This document shows positions 1-8,230 of a DNA stretch of 10,870 nucleotides, in pieces. The notes below the pieces were generated by a model, which worked only from the letters and a program-made list of their open reading frames with translations, did no database searches and was not told the origin of the DNA. Origin of the DNA: Cochliopodium minus (taxonomy: Eukaryota > Discosea > Himatismenida > Cochliopodiidae); NCBI GenBank assembly GCA_024220525.1, contig JAMYWO010000264.1, positions 44,613 to 55,482 on the forward strand, given 5' to 3'. Within the stretch, counting starts at the first letter, position 1. Each line of letters starts with the position of its first letter. The translations under genes and the position numbers were made by a program.

Positions 1-140
1 ATATATACTCATATATACTCATATATACTCATATATACTCATATATACTCATATATACTCATATATACTCATATATACTCATATATATTCATATATACTC
101 ATATATACTCATATATATTCATATATACTCATATATACTC
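1..140. repeat. 10-nt minisatellite, 14 copies, inside an intron
   Basis: Fourteen head-to-tail copies of ATATATACTC fill positions 1-140. Copies 9 and 12 (81-90 and 111-120) carry the same C-to-T change, giving ATATATATTC. The remaining 64 nt to position 204 are AT-rich and end in an AG acceptor. The array therefore lies in the intron before the first visible reductase exon, if that gene is intact upstream. It is cut by the window edge, so the copy number is a minimum. Confidence 0.95.
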
Positions 141-204
141 TTATTATGTTGCTTTTAATATTTTTTTCCATTTTTTGTATAATTATTTGGATGAAATGAA
201 ATAG

Positions 205-1422
205 ATAGTAAATGAAACTCTCCCAACACTTCAACAGGTAATTATTTATTTTTTAATTTTTAATTTATACTTTTTTTTTTTTGAATTTTAATTTTTTATT
301 AACACAATGATTAAATAGATGAAAAAAGAAGGGAAAATAGGAGAAATAGGGATTAGGTATTTTTTTTAAAAAAATAAAATTACAAAAAATGTTTTTTACT
401 AAAAAAAAAAATTAATTATCAAAAAAAAAAAAAAATGAAAATGTAGTGGTAAAATTTCTTATTTTTTTTTTTTAAATAATTTTATTAATAGATTATTTTA
501 TACTTTAAACTTGATTAATAAATGTTTAAAAATTTTATAAAAACAGGATATCCTTTGAAAATATTTGAGGAAGTTTTGAGCAGAACAGGAAAAGACAAAG
601 AAGGACAAATTGAACTTGATTATTGTACTAAAAAAAAAAATATAATATATAATATAAAAACTTTTAAAAATATGAAATAAAAATAAAATGATGTTCAAAA
701 ATATGAAATAAAATATAAAATATTTTGAAAATAATTTTTTTTAAAATTAAAGGTTTGACGTATTGTCATTACTGTTTGGTGAATAGTAGTGCAGAAAAGA
801 TGATAGAAAAATATTATAAATCTTCTTCTCATCCAAACTTGAAATGGATAAACGCTTCTCCTTTGTGCATGGGTTTGACAACCAAAGAAGGTATTCCTTT
901 TTTTTTGAGATTTTTTAAAAAATAAAAAATATAACAATAATAATAAAAATAAATTTAAAAATAGGACCTCCAACGTGGCACCCTTCTTCCCCTAAAGTTT
1001 GTTTTTCTATTTCTACTTTTTGAAATTTTTAATATTTTGTGAAAAGTTAAAAGAAGCGGTAAGATTTGCTGTAAAGTATGCTGAAGAAAAAGAAAAAGAC
1101 ATAGTAGACTTGGCACTTCAGTATGCATTTAGTCGTCCTCTTTTGTCTTACACTCTTGTTGGGTAATAAAGATATCTTTTTTTTTTTTTTTTTTGATCAT
1201 TTTTTTTTTTTAGTATAAAAACAAGAAAGGAATTGAATCAAAACTTTGAGATTTTCAAAAAAGGAATTAAAGATGAAAAGATCATTTTGGAGATAATTGA
1301 TTTGATTGATAAAAAATCTGATGGTAAAAAAAAAAACAGAAAAGATTTTTCATAAAATGACTTTAAATTTTTTAAAACAAGGAAATACAACTTGGCATTC
1401 TGGAAAAGAGGAAAACAATTAA
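205..1422 (+). CDS. L-galactose dehydrogenase-like aldo-keto reductase, 3' part
   Basis: Soluble NAD(P)-dependent aldo-keto reductase, most like L-galactose dehydrogenase, which oxidises L-galactose to the lactone in ascorbate-type synthesis. Exons read by eye: 205-237, 319-356, 447-448, 547-624, 753-890, 965-996, 1047-1162, 1214-1323, 1382-1422. All introns are GT-AG. The sum is 588 nt, giving 195 residues and a TAA stop. Family landmarks in order are IVNETLPTLQQ, the EGKIGEIGIS-GYPL strand, TYCHYCL, NASPLCMGL, GPPTWHPSSP (the Gly-Pro-Pro-x-Trp-His-Pro signature of L-galactose dehydrogenases), DLALQYAFS, YTLVGI and the terminal TTWHSG. The N-terminal half, with the catalytic Asp, Tyr, Lys and His, is upstream of the window. 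The frame closes only if the 2-nt exon at 447-448 is included. The sugar substrate is inferred from family resemblance; a related sugar dehydrogenase is possible. The stop lies 20 nt from that of the convergent NOM1 gene. Confidence 0.87.
447..448 (+). other. 2-nt microexon (TG) of the reductase gene
   Basis: The exon ending at 356 stops after two bases of a codon (AG). The exon starting at 547 must be preceded by one base to read GA-TAT-CCT. A direct join gives a frameshift and an early stop. Between them lies AG|TG|GTAAAA at 445-454, the only G-rich spot in an otherwise A/T stretch. Using TG as an exon gives AGT GGA (Ser-Gly), so the protein reads GEIGISGYPLKIF, which matches the family's I-G-I-[ST]-G segment. 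The flanking introns would be 90 and 98 nt. A 2-nt sequencing deletion is the main alternative. Confidence 0.72.
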
Positions 1423-1442
1423 ATAATTTTAAATAAATTTAA

Positions 1443-4400
1443 TTAAAAAGGATTGTTATTGTTTGAACGCAAAATAGAGACACAAATTTTAATCCTTTCT
1501 TTTATGATTTCTTTTTGTGATTTGCTTACATCAATACCGTATTTAGAAGAAAACTTGAGAGAAGTCATAAAAAAGAGAGGAAGTCCTTCCATTAAAAAGT
1601 TTTCTCTTTCATTTTTACCTTTCAATTTTTGGAAAATTGAAACCAGAGCATTCTCAGGGAACAATTTGGTATTTGAAAAAAGGTTGGTAAAGAAATAATT
1701 TAAAAAGAGAACTAGTTTTTTGTTGATTGATTCCAAAAAGTTGATTTGGGTGAAAACATTCAGAGAGAGATAATCAGAAGAAATAAGATCGAGTAAAAGT
1801 TGAGAAAGATTAAAGATTTTGTGTTTACCAAACTTATCCATTTCTTTCATTCTATCAAAGAAAAAGAATTTAAAAGTAATGATGTATTCTTTGTTGTGAG
1901 AACAAAATTTTTGAGCGAGCATCGAATAGTATTTGTTAAAAGTTTTTTCAGAAGAACAGCAATGACCAAGTACATTCACCACTTCTCTTTCTTCTCTTCC
2001 TTTCATGTCTAATTTTAAAATTCTTTCAAAACTTTCAACATAATCAGAACTTCCTACAATCAAAATGAACAAAGTCTTTCTTAAAGGAGTGTTCATTCCG
2101 TGTTTCTTTGCTACTTCTAACAATGTTTTGTTTTCCATCATCTCTTCTTCTTCCCTCCCCTTCAATATCTTTCCTTCTCTCTTTTTCACATTTCCTCCTT
2201 CTCCTGTAAGAATTCCTTCTCCTGTCTTGTTTGCTTCTCCTGTCTTGTTTTCTTCTCCATTCTTTTCTCTTCCTCTTGTGTTTGATGCATTTTCAAAAGT
2301 AGAGGAAGAATAGAGAGAAGAGGAAGAGGAAGAAGAGGGAGAAAAGAGATTGTGAGACCATGAAGAACCAACCAACCACCATCTCCCTTTTGTGGATGCT
2401 ACTTTCAAATCATTCCAAGAAAGATTGAGAGGGCTGGTGTTTTTTGCATCCAAAGAGATTGTTTCCAACTCAGTGTTGTTGGAATCTCCTTTTCTTGAAG
2501 AATTTTTTGAGAAAGAAGAGGAAGAAAGGGAAGAGGAAGAAGAAGGAGAGAAAGAATTATTTTTATTTAGATTTTCTTCAAATTGATCTTCTTTTTCATC
2601 ATCATCATCATCACCATAGTCTCCCTTTCTTTTTCCTTTTTTATTTTTGTTAGATTTAGAGTCTGTCATGTTTTTAGAGTCCATTTTGTTCATTTTGTTA
2701 AGGTTTTTATTTTTAGAGTCTTTTTGTTTTTCGAGTTTGTTTTTGGAGAGAAGAAGAGGGAGAAGGGAATGAGAAAGAAAGGAACCTAGGTGATGATGTT
2801 TGTTTTGAGTTTGTTTTTGTTGTTTATTGTTTTTTATGTCGTAAATCATTTCGAGAATTAACTTGGTTTTTTTGATTTTCTCATTTTCTTCCTCCTTTTC
2901 TATCTCCTCTTTACTTTTCACTTCTGTTTCACCTTTCTTCTTTTCTTTCTCCTTTATCTTTTCTAAAATTCTTCCTGTTTCATCTTTTTTTTTTTTGAAA
3001 AAAATTAAAATGTAAAAAAAATTGTATAAATAGTAAAATTTATCAGAAATTATAAAAAGTATTGTAAAGTATAAAAGTATTGGATGAAAAGTATTAAAAT
3101 TTGAAATATAAAATGTTTTCGAAAGTATAAAAGTATAGGAAAGTATAAAATTTTTAGAATTTTTTTCAAAAAAAAAATGTAAAAAAAATTACCAATGGGA
3201 GTGTCGGAAGTAAAAGAAGAAGAAGAGGGTTGAAGAGATTGAGATTTTAGAGATTGAGAATGAAGGGATTGAAGAGACTTGATGATAAGGGAAAGGGAAG
3301 AAGGATCATCTTTTTTAAGGGAGGAACCAAGAGGGGAAAGAAGGAGGAAAAGAAGGTGGATGTGGAAAAGACGGAAATGTTTCAAGAAAAAACGAATCAA
3401 ATCAAAAACGAGAAGAGAAGAGAGAGAATTGAAAAAATAAAGATTACTTATTATCTCCATCAAATTCTTGCTTATTCCAAAATCAAGAAAAGGGGAGGAG
3501 GGATCTCCATATTTTTCAAATTCAATCATCACCCTTTCCACTACGTTGGATACCAATCTCATTCCATCTTCTTCATATCTAAAGATGTAGCTGATAACGA
3601 AGCAATAATAAACAATAAGATTCGATACCATCTCTTCTTTCTTTGTTCTTTTATTTTCAAAATAATCAAGACCATCTTTCTTTGTTGTACTTTTATCACT
3701 TTCATTTTCTTGATTAACCAAACTGGAGAGGAGATTACTTTTGGAATTTTTATTGTTTGGGAGGATATCAGAGAGAAGGAGTTCAAGAAGAACATGGTTG
3801 AGAGAATTGCGAGGATATTCAAGATATAATTGCATCAAAGAATTCGCAGTGAAAATACAATTCTCTTTACCCACTTTGTTCATTAATCTTCTCACTTTTT
3901 TCTTAATCTCTTCTTCTTCCTCTTTTCTTTTTTTCTCTTCTTCTCTTTTTCTTTCTTCTTCTTCTTTTCTTTCCATTTCACCAACAACAACATCTCTATT
4001 GTTAGAAAGAGTTTTTTTTTCTTCTTCTTCTTTTTCTATTTCCATTCTTCTTTTCAAGTGAGGAGGGATGTACTTTTGTGTCTTCACCTCTGTATTATTG
4101 TTGGTGTTCTTTTCACTTTTGTTATTTAGGAAATAGTTTTTTGTGTTTGAAGGATTATTGTTTGTGGAGGAATTGTTAGAGGAAGTGGATGTATTGATGG
4201 AATTGGATGTATTGATGGAATTGGATGTATTGATGGAATTGGATGTATTGATGGAAGTTTGATTGGTTTTTAATGGTTTTTTAAAAGTAGAGATTCCCTC
4301 TGAATCATCATTTGGTTCATTTAATAAGCTATCATCTCCTAAAACATAGTCATCTTCAACGTCATTGTTCAAAGGATAATCATCTTCACTATCACTGCTG

Positions 4401-5196
4401 TAGTATTTTCTAATATCTTCTTCTTCGCTTCCATTTTCTTGATCATCCTCACTTTCAATATTCTCATTTGAGGGGAATGATTCGATGTTATCTCCTTTCT
4501 TTTTGTTTTTCATTGTTTTTTCACCGAAATGTACTATATTTTCTTCTTCCGGTCCATTATCCTCTTCAATATTTCCTTCTCCATCTGAATCTTCACTATC
4601 TCTTTCACCAAACAAATTGTATTTGTAGGATTGAGATTTCTTTGAATTCTGATTTTTGATTTTTGGATTCATAACTTCCAGTAAATCTTTTGAAACAAGT
4701 TTGTTTGAGGATATAATCTTAAATATATTAAATATAACTTACAATCAAATCCATCATCAAGCATATCTGAAGGAAGATCATTTCCATCTTTTATATTCAG
4801 ATATTTTGCATATTTTTCCAAATTGATTTCATCAGTAGTCTTTGAAGCCTTTCCAAAATTGATTTCTCTCTTTTCATTTATTTCCTCATTCTCTATTATT
4901 TCTTTATTTTTCTTTAATTTTTTATTCGAATCTTTTCTTTTGTTTTGATAATTTTCCTTTTTTATATTTGTTTTTTTATCACTTGTAATCTTTGGTTTGG
5001 GTTTGTTCTGATCCTCATTTTCTCTTTTTCTTTTTCTAATATTTTCCATTCTTTCTATATTTCTTTTTTTCTTTTCCATTTTATCTAATTTCCTTTGTTC
5101 TTTTCTTGTCGGTTCCCTTCTATTTCTGTTAAACTTTGAATCATTGTTCTTATTAAACTTGGAAGATTGATTTGATTTGTTAAAATTTTTCCTCAT
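1443..5196 (-). CDS. NOM1: NOM1/Sgd1 nucleolar MIF4G-MA3 protein
   Basis: Homologue of NOM1 (animals) / Sgd1 (yeast), a nucleolar protein needed for 18S rRNA maturation and known to bind eIF4A-type helicases. Coding join on the minus strand is 5196-4743, 4686-3193, 2983-1443, giving 1162 residues. Introns are 56 and 209 nt, both GT-AG with phases that fit. The N-terminus is basic (RKEQRK repeats). Residues 140-155 hold the LP..ML.DGFDYLLEV block typical of the family. Acidic Ser/Asp/Glu stretches follow, then KYIPPHLKRR (356-365) before a charged coiled region. MIF4G spans about 413-700, with NLYFFNSLSSLLVFDLI and SSLKKDDPSSL. SWNDLK...GRWWLVGSSW lies at 838-858. The MA3 domain starts near 934 (LLEVAKKHGMNTPLRKTLF) and includes the CCSSEKTFNKYYSMLAQKFC stretch. 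Odd feature: about 135 low-complexity residues (K/N, D/E, poly-Ser) separate MIF4G from the SW...GRWW block. ATG codons after residue 156 are internal, not starts. Confidence 0.93.
2200..2258 (-). repeat. 18-nt in-frame tandem repeat in NOM1
   Basis: A little over three copies of an 18-nt unit starting TCTCCTG on the plus strand (2200, 2218, 2236, and a partial at 2254). They encode degenerate six-residue units of the type GEANKT and GEENKT at about residues 892-913 of the NOM1 protein, in the low-complexity linker before the MA3 domain. The period keeps the frame. Confidence 0.85.
2984..3192 (-). other. Long second intron of NOM1 with direct repeats
   Basis: This 209-nt GT-AG intron (donor GTAATT, acceptor AAAG) is longer than most in the window. 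Within it a 15-nt sequence, AAAGTATAAAAGTAT on the plus strand, occurs exactly at 3066-3080 and 3122-3136. A shorter relative lies at 3140-3151. Reading straight through would give a low-complexity tail and a stop, whereas splicing joins TPI to DETGRILEK in frame. Confidence 0.85.
4187..4255 (-). repeat. 18-nt tandem repeat encoding Asn/Thr/Ser units
   Basis: Nearly four perfect copies of GGATGTATTGATGGAATT (starting at 4187, 4205, 4223 and 4241, the last truncated). On the minus strand they encode INTSNS units in the NOM1 N-terminal linker, before the KYIPPHLKRR motif. The unit is a multiple of three, so expansion or contraction would keep the frame. Confidence 0.95.
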
Positions 5197-5340
5197 TTTT
5201 TTTTTATTTCAAAGAATATTTAAAGATTAATTCTACAAATCTTCAAACTATAATCAAACCAACAATTCAACTGGTTGAAAAAAGATATTTTGTTTTTTAG
5301 ATAAATTATAAAAAATTGATTTGGATTACTGACAAAGAGA
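5197..5340. promoter_or_regulatory. Divergent spacer between NOM1 and the LYR gene
   Basis: 144 nt separate the NOM1 start (minus) from the LYR protein start (plus). The spacer must hold both promoters or 5' leaders. It is AT-rich with poly-T beside each start. I recognise no specific element; the bidirectional role is inferred from gene orientation only. Confidence 0.5.
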
Positions 5341-5592
5341 ATGAATGAATCAAAATTAAAACTTTATAAATCAACATCATTTCAATTATACAGATTATTA
5401 TACAAATCAATTGATCAAAATATACCCACCAAAACAGGAAAAGATTTTTTAAAGAAAAGAATAAGACAAAAATGGATAGAACATAGAAATGAAAAAAATC
5501 CAGTAATAATCGAACAATTATTTTTAAGAGCTCATGCAACACTTTTAGCAACTGTAAATCCAGATGATTTAAAAGCTTCCCATCTTTTTTAA
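5341..5592 (+). CDS. LYRM9: LYR-motif mitochondrial protein, LYRM9-like
   Basis: Single-exon, 83-residue member of the LYR (complex1_LYR) family. These are small mitochondrial matrix helix proteins that act with acyl carrier protein in assembling respiratory complexes or in Fe-S handling. The motif is LYRLLYK at residues 16-22. It is followed by the spacing typical of LYRM9: a Pro-Thr turn (NIPTKTG), a basic helix with IRQKWIEHRNE, then NPVIIEQLFLRA, and a Phe-containing end. Length is close to animal LYRM9 (about 78). The start is the first ATG after stops. It converges on PIG-Y with 68 nt between stops. Membership of the LYR family is secure; the LYRM9 assignment over other short LYR proteins is from memory of conserved positions and is less certain. 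Confidence 0.8.
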   Translation: MNESKLKLYKSTSFQLYRLLYKSIDQNIPTKTGKDFLKKRIRQKWIEHRNEKNPVIIEQLFLRAHATLLATVNPDDLKASHLF

Positions 5593-5660
5593 AATCATTT
5601 GATGAAGGGTTCTTCAAATAAAGATTTGTAAAAAAAAAAAAAGATTTATTTTGATCTCTT

Positions 5661-6046
5661 TCAATTATGTCTGAAAAATTTCAAACTTAGCCAATTAAAA
5701 TATACAAAAATAGAAATAACAGGTAACAATGTTGGCAATAGATAACAAAAATAGTGATCTATTTTATCAAATAAATAATAAGTAATCACAAAAATTTAAA
5801 TATTCAAAATTATATACCATTTCTTATCGAATCCAAAAGAAAATATCCTGTTGGGGGTAACCATTTTGAAAATAATATTGCATATAGCGATCCAAAAACA
5901 AAAATGATGGTCAAAATTAAAATTAAAACTCCAGTAAAAAAAAGATTTTCATCTTCTTTTTCTATTTGATTTTTATCCTCCTCTCTAATTTCTTCTTCTA
6001 TCTTTACTTCTTGCACATTTTTTGTTTTTACATTTATTCTTTTCAT
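5661..6046 (-). CDS. PIGY: PIG-Y, GPI-GlcNAc transferase subunit
   Basis: Small two-pass ER membrane protein of the PIG-Y family, a component of the enzyme complex that transfers GlcNAc to phosphatidylinositol in the first step of GPI-anchor synthesis. Coding join is 6046-5818, 5758-5661, giving 108 residues with a TGA stop; the 59-nt intron has donor GTATAT and acceptor ATAG. After an acidic/basic cytosolic N-terminus (about 35 residues) comes a first membrane segment (about 37-60), then the loop SKWLPPTGYFLLDSIRND. Exon 2 gives HYFCYLLPTLLPVISIFVYF and ends in NWLSLKFFRHN. The W-[YF]-C-x-L-x-P pattern and the terminal NWLS.K.FRHN are diagnostic. The stop at 5810-5812 seen without splicing would remove the second membrane segment. 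It lies 50 nt downstream of the RapGAP stop on the same strand. Confidence 0.93.
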
Positions 6047-6096
6047 TTTATTTTATTTATTTTTATTTTTCAGTTTATAAACATGTTTAAAAAGAT

Positions 6097-7604
6097 TTAT
6101 TTCCAATTCTCTAATTCAATTAAGAGATCATGAAAATGTTGAGAGATTTTTTTTTCTCTTAGAATTTTGAGTTGAGGGTGAGTATTCAAAGAAGAGATTT
6201 GACCATTGACCATTTTAGTTACCAAAAAGTCTCTGAAATACTGATTATTTACAAAAATGGGTAAATCAAGAAAAAAGGCAGGCTGAAATGCATTGATTTT
6301 TTTGTGATAAGAAAAAGCAACCTGATAAAAATGAGTATCTTTTTCATTACTCAGTTTTACATTTTCATTTTGTTGATTTTCTAACAAGTAGGAATTTGGA
6401 GAAGAGGTCCAAACGTGTTTTACTACAGAGTATATTTTTGTGAATCCTCCCAATTCTGTCATTGGATGAAATGTAAAGTTTTTGGGGTTAACTTTTTCGT
6501 GTTTTTGTGAATTTACTGAATCCATGAAAATAATCATCCCTATATTCTTTTAAATCAAATTAAATTAAAATTAATTAAAATTATATTCTTTTAAATCAAA
6601 TTACAAATTAAATTAAAATTAATTAAAATTATATTTTTTTTAAATAAAATAAAATTAAAATTAATTAATATTAAAATTAGAATTTTAAAAATTAAAACTT
6701 TTTCTAATTGTCTTCTTCTTTGTGTTTGAAAAGAATCAAGAGGGTCAAATGGCAAAAGAGTAGAAACCTAGGTTTATTTTTTTTTTAAAAAATGAAAATC
6801 AATTTTATTTTAATTTTATTTTATTTTATTTTATTTTAATTTTCAAATGAAAAAAAAAGTAATTTTTACGTGAAACATTATTTCGCAACCATGAAGAGAT
6901 AAATAAACTGAATTTTTACCTGATTTCATTCAAAATTTTTAAATTTATTTAAGAAAAAAAATAAAATAAAAATTACCAGTCATTCCATATTTAGTATCCA
7001 ATCCACCTATGTTTTATTATAATTATTGTTATTATTATTTTTATTTTTATTATTCATTTTTCGTTTTATAATTTAATTTTTTTAAATAAAATTTTGTTTT
7101 TTACCTGAAAAACCCTTGAAGTCCAAAAGTTCCACTTTCTATCATTTTTAAATAATTGAATGAAATAAATAAACATGATTTAAAATGAAATAGTAATAAA
7201 ATAAAAATTAAAAAATTTACAGTTCCTAAAGTCTTTAAGAAATTCTCAAAAGCCTCACTATTTTTTATTTTTTCATTGAAAAATTAAAATTTTATATTGT
7301 ATAAGGAAAAAAAAAAAAATAAAAAAAAATAAAATAAAATATAAAAGGGAAAAAAAAAAATAATATAAAAAATAAAAAAGAAATATAAAATAAAAAGAAT
7401 ATAAAATATAAAATATAAAATATAAAATATAAATAATATAAAATATAAAATATAAAATATAAAATAAAATAAAATAAAAAATAAAAAATATTAACAGAAT
7501 TTTTCTCACCCACTCCTTTTTGTACCGCAANAAATCAAAAAAACCTCAAAAAAGTTTCAAATGAAACTGAACTCTTTCACTTCTTCTCTCTCAACCATGT
7601 TCAT
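6097..7604 (-). CDS. RapGAP-domain GTPase-activating protein, multi-exon, thumb segment missing
   Basis: GTPase-activating protein of the Rap1GAP/tuberin/SIPA1 family, which stimulates GTP hydrolysis on Rap/Rheb/Ral-type G proteins. Exons on the minus strand: 7604-7568, 7515-7496, 7253-7221, 7138-7105, 7006-6977, 6919-6870, 6767-6699, 6539-6097. Landmarks in order are EEVKEF-RVG, AFENFLKTLGT, KGFSGGLDTKYGMTG (the family's G-G-L-D core), KNSVYLSLHGCEIMFHVST (EIMFHVSTLLP is the hallmark), LLPF...QTQRRRQLEK, then MIIFMDS, HFYQVAFSYH and YFRDFLVTKMVN (family FREFLLTKL.N). All joins except one are in frame and GT-AG. Between 6699 and 6539 the phase is wrong, and the segment normally reading KRHIGND, with the catalytic Asn thumb, is absent. 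The start ATG at 7604 is the first after an in-frame stop with no AG between, but upstream exons remain possible because the usual N-terminal dimerisation part is not seen. Joins near 7515-7496 are the least sure. Confidence 0.83.
6540..6698 (-). repeat. RapGAP intron with tandem duplication
   Basis: A and T dominate this 159-nt interval between the exon ending QLEK (6699) and the last exon (6539). A block of about 41 nt beginning TATATTCTTTTAAATC at 6541 recurs at 6582 with a small insertion (TACAAA near 6601), covering 6541-6630. The donor GTTTTA is atypical for this window. The phases at its two ends do not match, and no AG...GT pair inside could supply a microexon. Confidence 0.8.
6787..6840. 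repeat. ATTTT simple repeat in RapGAP intron
   Basis: Runs of TTTTA/ATTTT units in the 102-nt intron between the FH and VSTLL exons (6768-6869). This is low-complexity intron sequence; nothing else is seen in it. Confidence 0.75.
7290..7493. repeat. A/T simple repeats in RapGAP intron
   Basis: About 200 nt made almost only of A and T, with AAATATAAAATATAAAAT and AAATAAAAT units. It fills the 242-nt intron between the exons ending at 7496 and starting at 7253. Open frames here give only Phe/Tyr/Ile/Leu strings and are artefacts of composition. Confidence 0.9.
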
Positions 7605-8230
7605 TTTGTTTGGAAAAGAAAAACAAGTTGTGAAAAGAAGTAATCAAAAAAATATTTAACGAAAAAAATTAATTAAATAATAAATTAATAATAAAAATAT
7701 TAATAAAAATAAAAACAAAAATAAATGGAAAAAAGGATGAAAAATTCTTAATTCATTAAAAAAAAGTTTGTAAATTTTTAATACAATTAAAAAAAGTTAG
7801 TATTAATCTCCTTCCGAGTGCTTATTTTCACTTTTTATATGGAAATGAATAATATTCAAAACATTATCAATTATTCATCAACATTTCGATTATTGGTTTC
7901 CACTCTAAAAATATTTAGGAATCCTCAAGCAAAACATTTCTTTTTTGAAATCATAAATTAAATTTTAAAAAATAAAAAATGATTTTAAAAACAAAATCAA
8001 GATTAAAAGAAAACTTTTGTAAAAAAAAGAAATTAAATCTTTTCAATAGTAATGGGTCATAAGAATACAAAAGGTTTTAATATTAATTTGAAAATTTTTA
8101 TCAAAGTACTTTTTCCTAAAGTTTGAAGATGATTTTCCAATTCAGATGTAAGACAATCATTTAAAAGCAAACAAGAAAATAATTAAAATCCCATCTCCCT
8201 TTTTGAATAACTTAATTAAAAAAAAAAAAA
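7605..8230. other. Unassigned spacer between RapGAP and uL13m
   Basis: 626 nt between divergent genes. Most is AT-rich with poly-A/T runs (7640-7800, 7960-8040). Two patches have more mixed composition, at about 7805-7945 and 8045-8215, and look more like exon, RNA gene or regulatory DNA than the rest. In the first, the best open frame is on the plus strand (7839-7961). In the second, the longest open run is on the minus strand (about 8184-8072, containing LTSELENHLQTLGK and ending at a GTATTC donor-like site), but it has no ATG and no acceptor after the preceding stop. I could not link either to a neighbour. Confidence 0.5.
7839..7961 (+). CDS. Possible small ORF or exon, unknown
   Basis: A 40-residue open frame starts MEMNNIQNIIN and ends FFFEIIN at TAA. 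The frame is open further upstream, back to about 7790. Its base composition is more balanced than its surroundings, and STFRLLVSTLKIF is a plausible helix, but there is no recognisable family and no splice link to uL13m, which has its own start. Chance or an exon on the other strand cannot be excluded. Confidence 0.2.
   Translation: MEMNNIQNIINYSSTFRLLVSTLKIFRNPQAKHFFFEIIN

Noticed and set aside
1-140. The ATATATACTC array as a telomere
   Set aside because: It lacks the G-rich strand of known telomeres and is followed within 65 nt by an AG acceptor and in-frame coding sequence, so it is intronic.
1443-2921. Separate 492-residue protein
   Set aside because: It has no ATG at its start (GTG only), and its N-terminal side splices in phase to the MIF4G exon. 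It is the last exon of NOM1.
3254-3829. 191-residue plus-strand open frame
   Set aside because: It is antisense to the MIF4G part of NOM1, whose reading has clear family motifs.
3050-4672. Separate 540-residue protein starting at the ATG at 4672
   Set aside because: The upstream exon ends DDGFD and splices in phase at 4686. The C-terminal end of that frame is translated intron. It is the middle exon of NOM1.
6097-6537. Stand-alone 146-residue hypothetical protein
   Set aside because: Its sequence is the C-terminal part of a RapGAP domain and follows an AG acceptor at 6541-6540.
7273-7530. Hydrophobic Phe/Tyr/Ile-rich membrane proteins on the minus strand
   Set aside because: They arise from A/T simple repeats in an intron and contain no sequence of protein-like complexity.
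7531-7531. The single N as evidence of a frameshifted RapGAP exon
   Set aside because: A 52-nt GT-AG intron (7567-7516) covers the N and gives an in-frame join (EEVKEF to RVGEKNS), so no frame repair is needed there.
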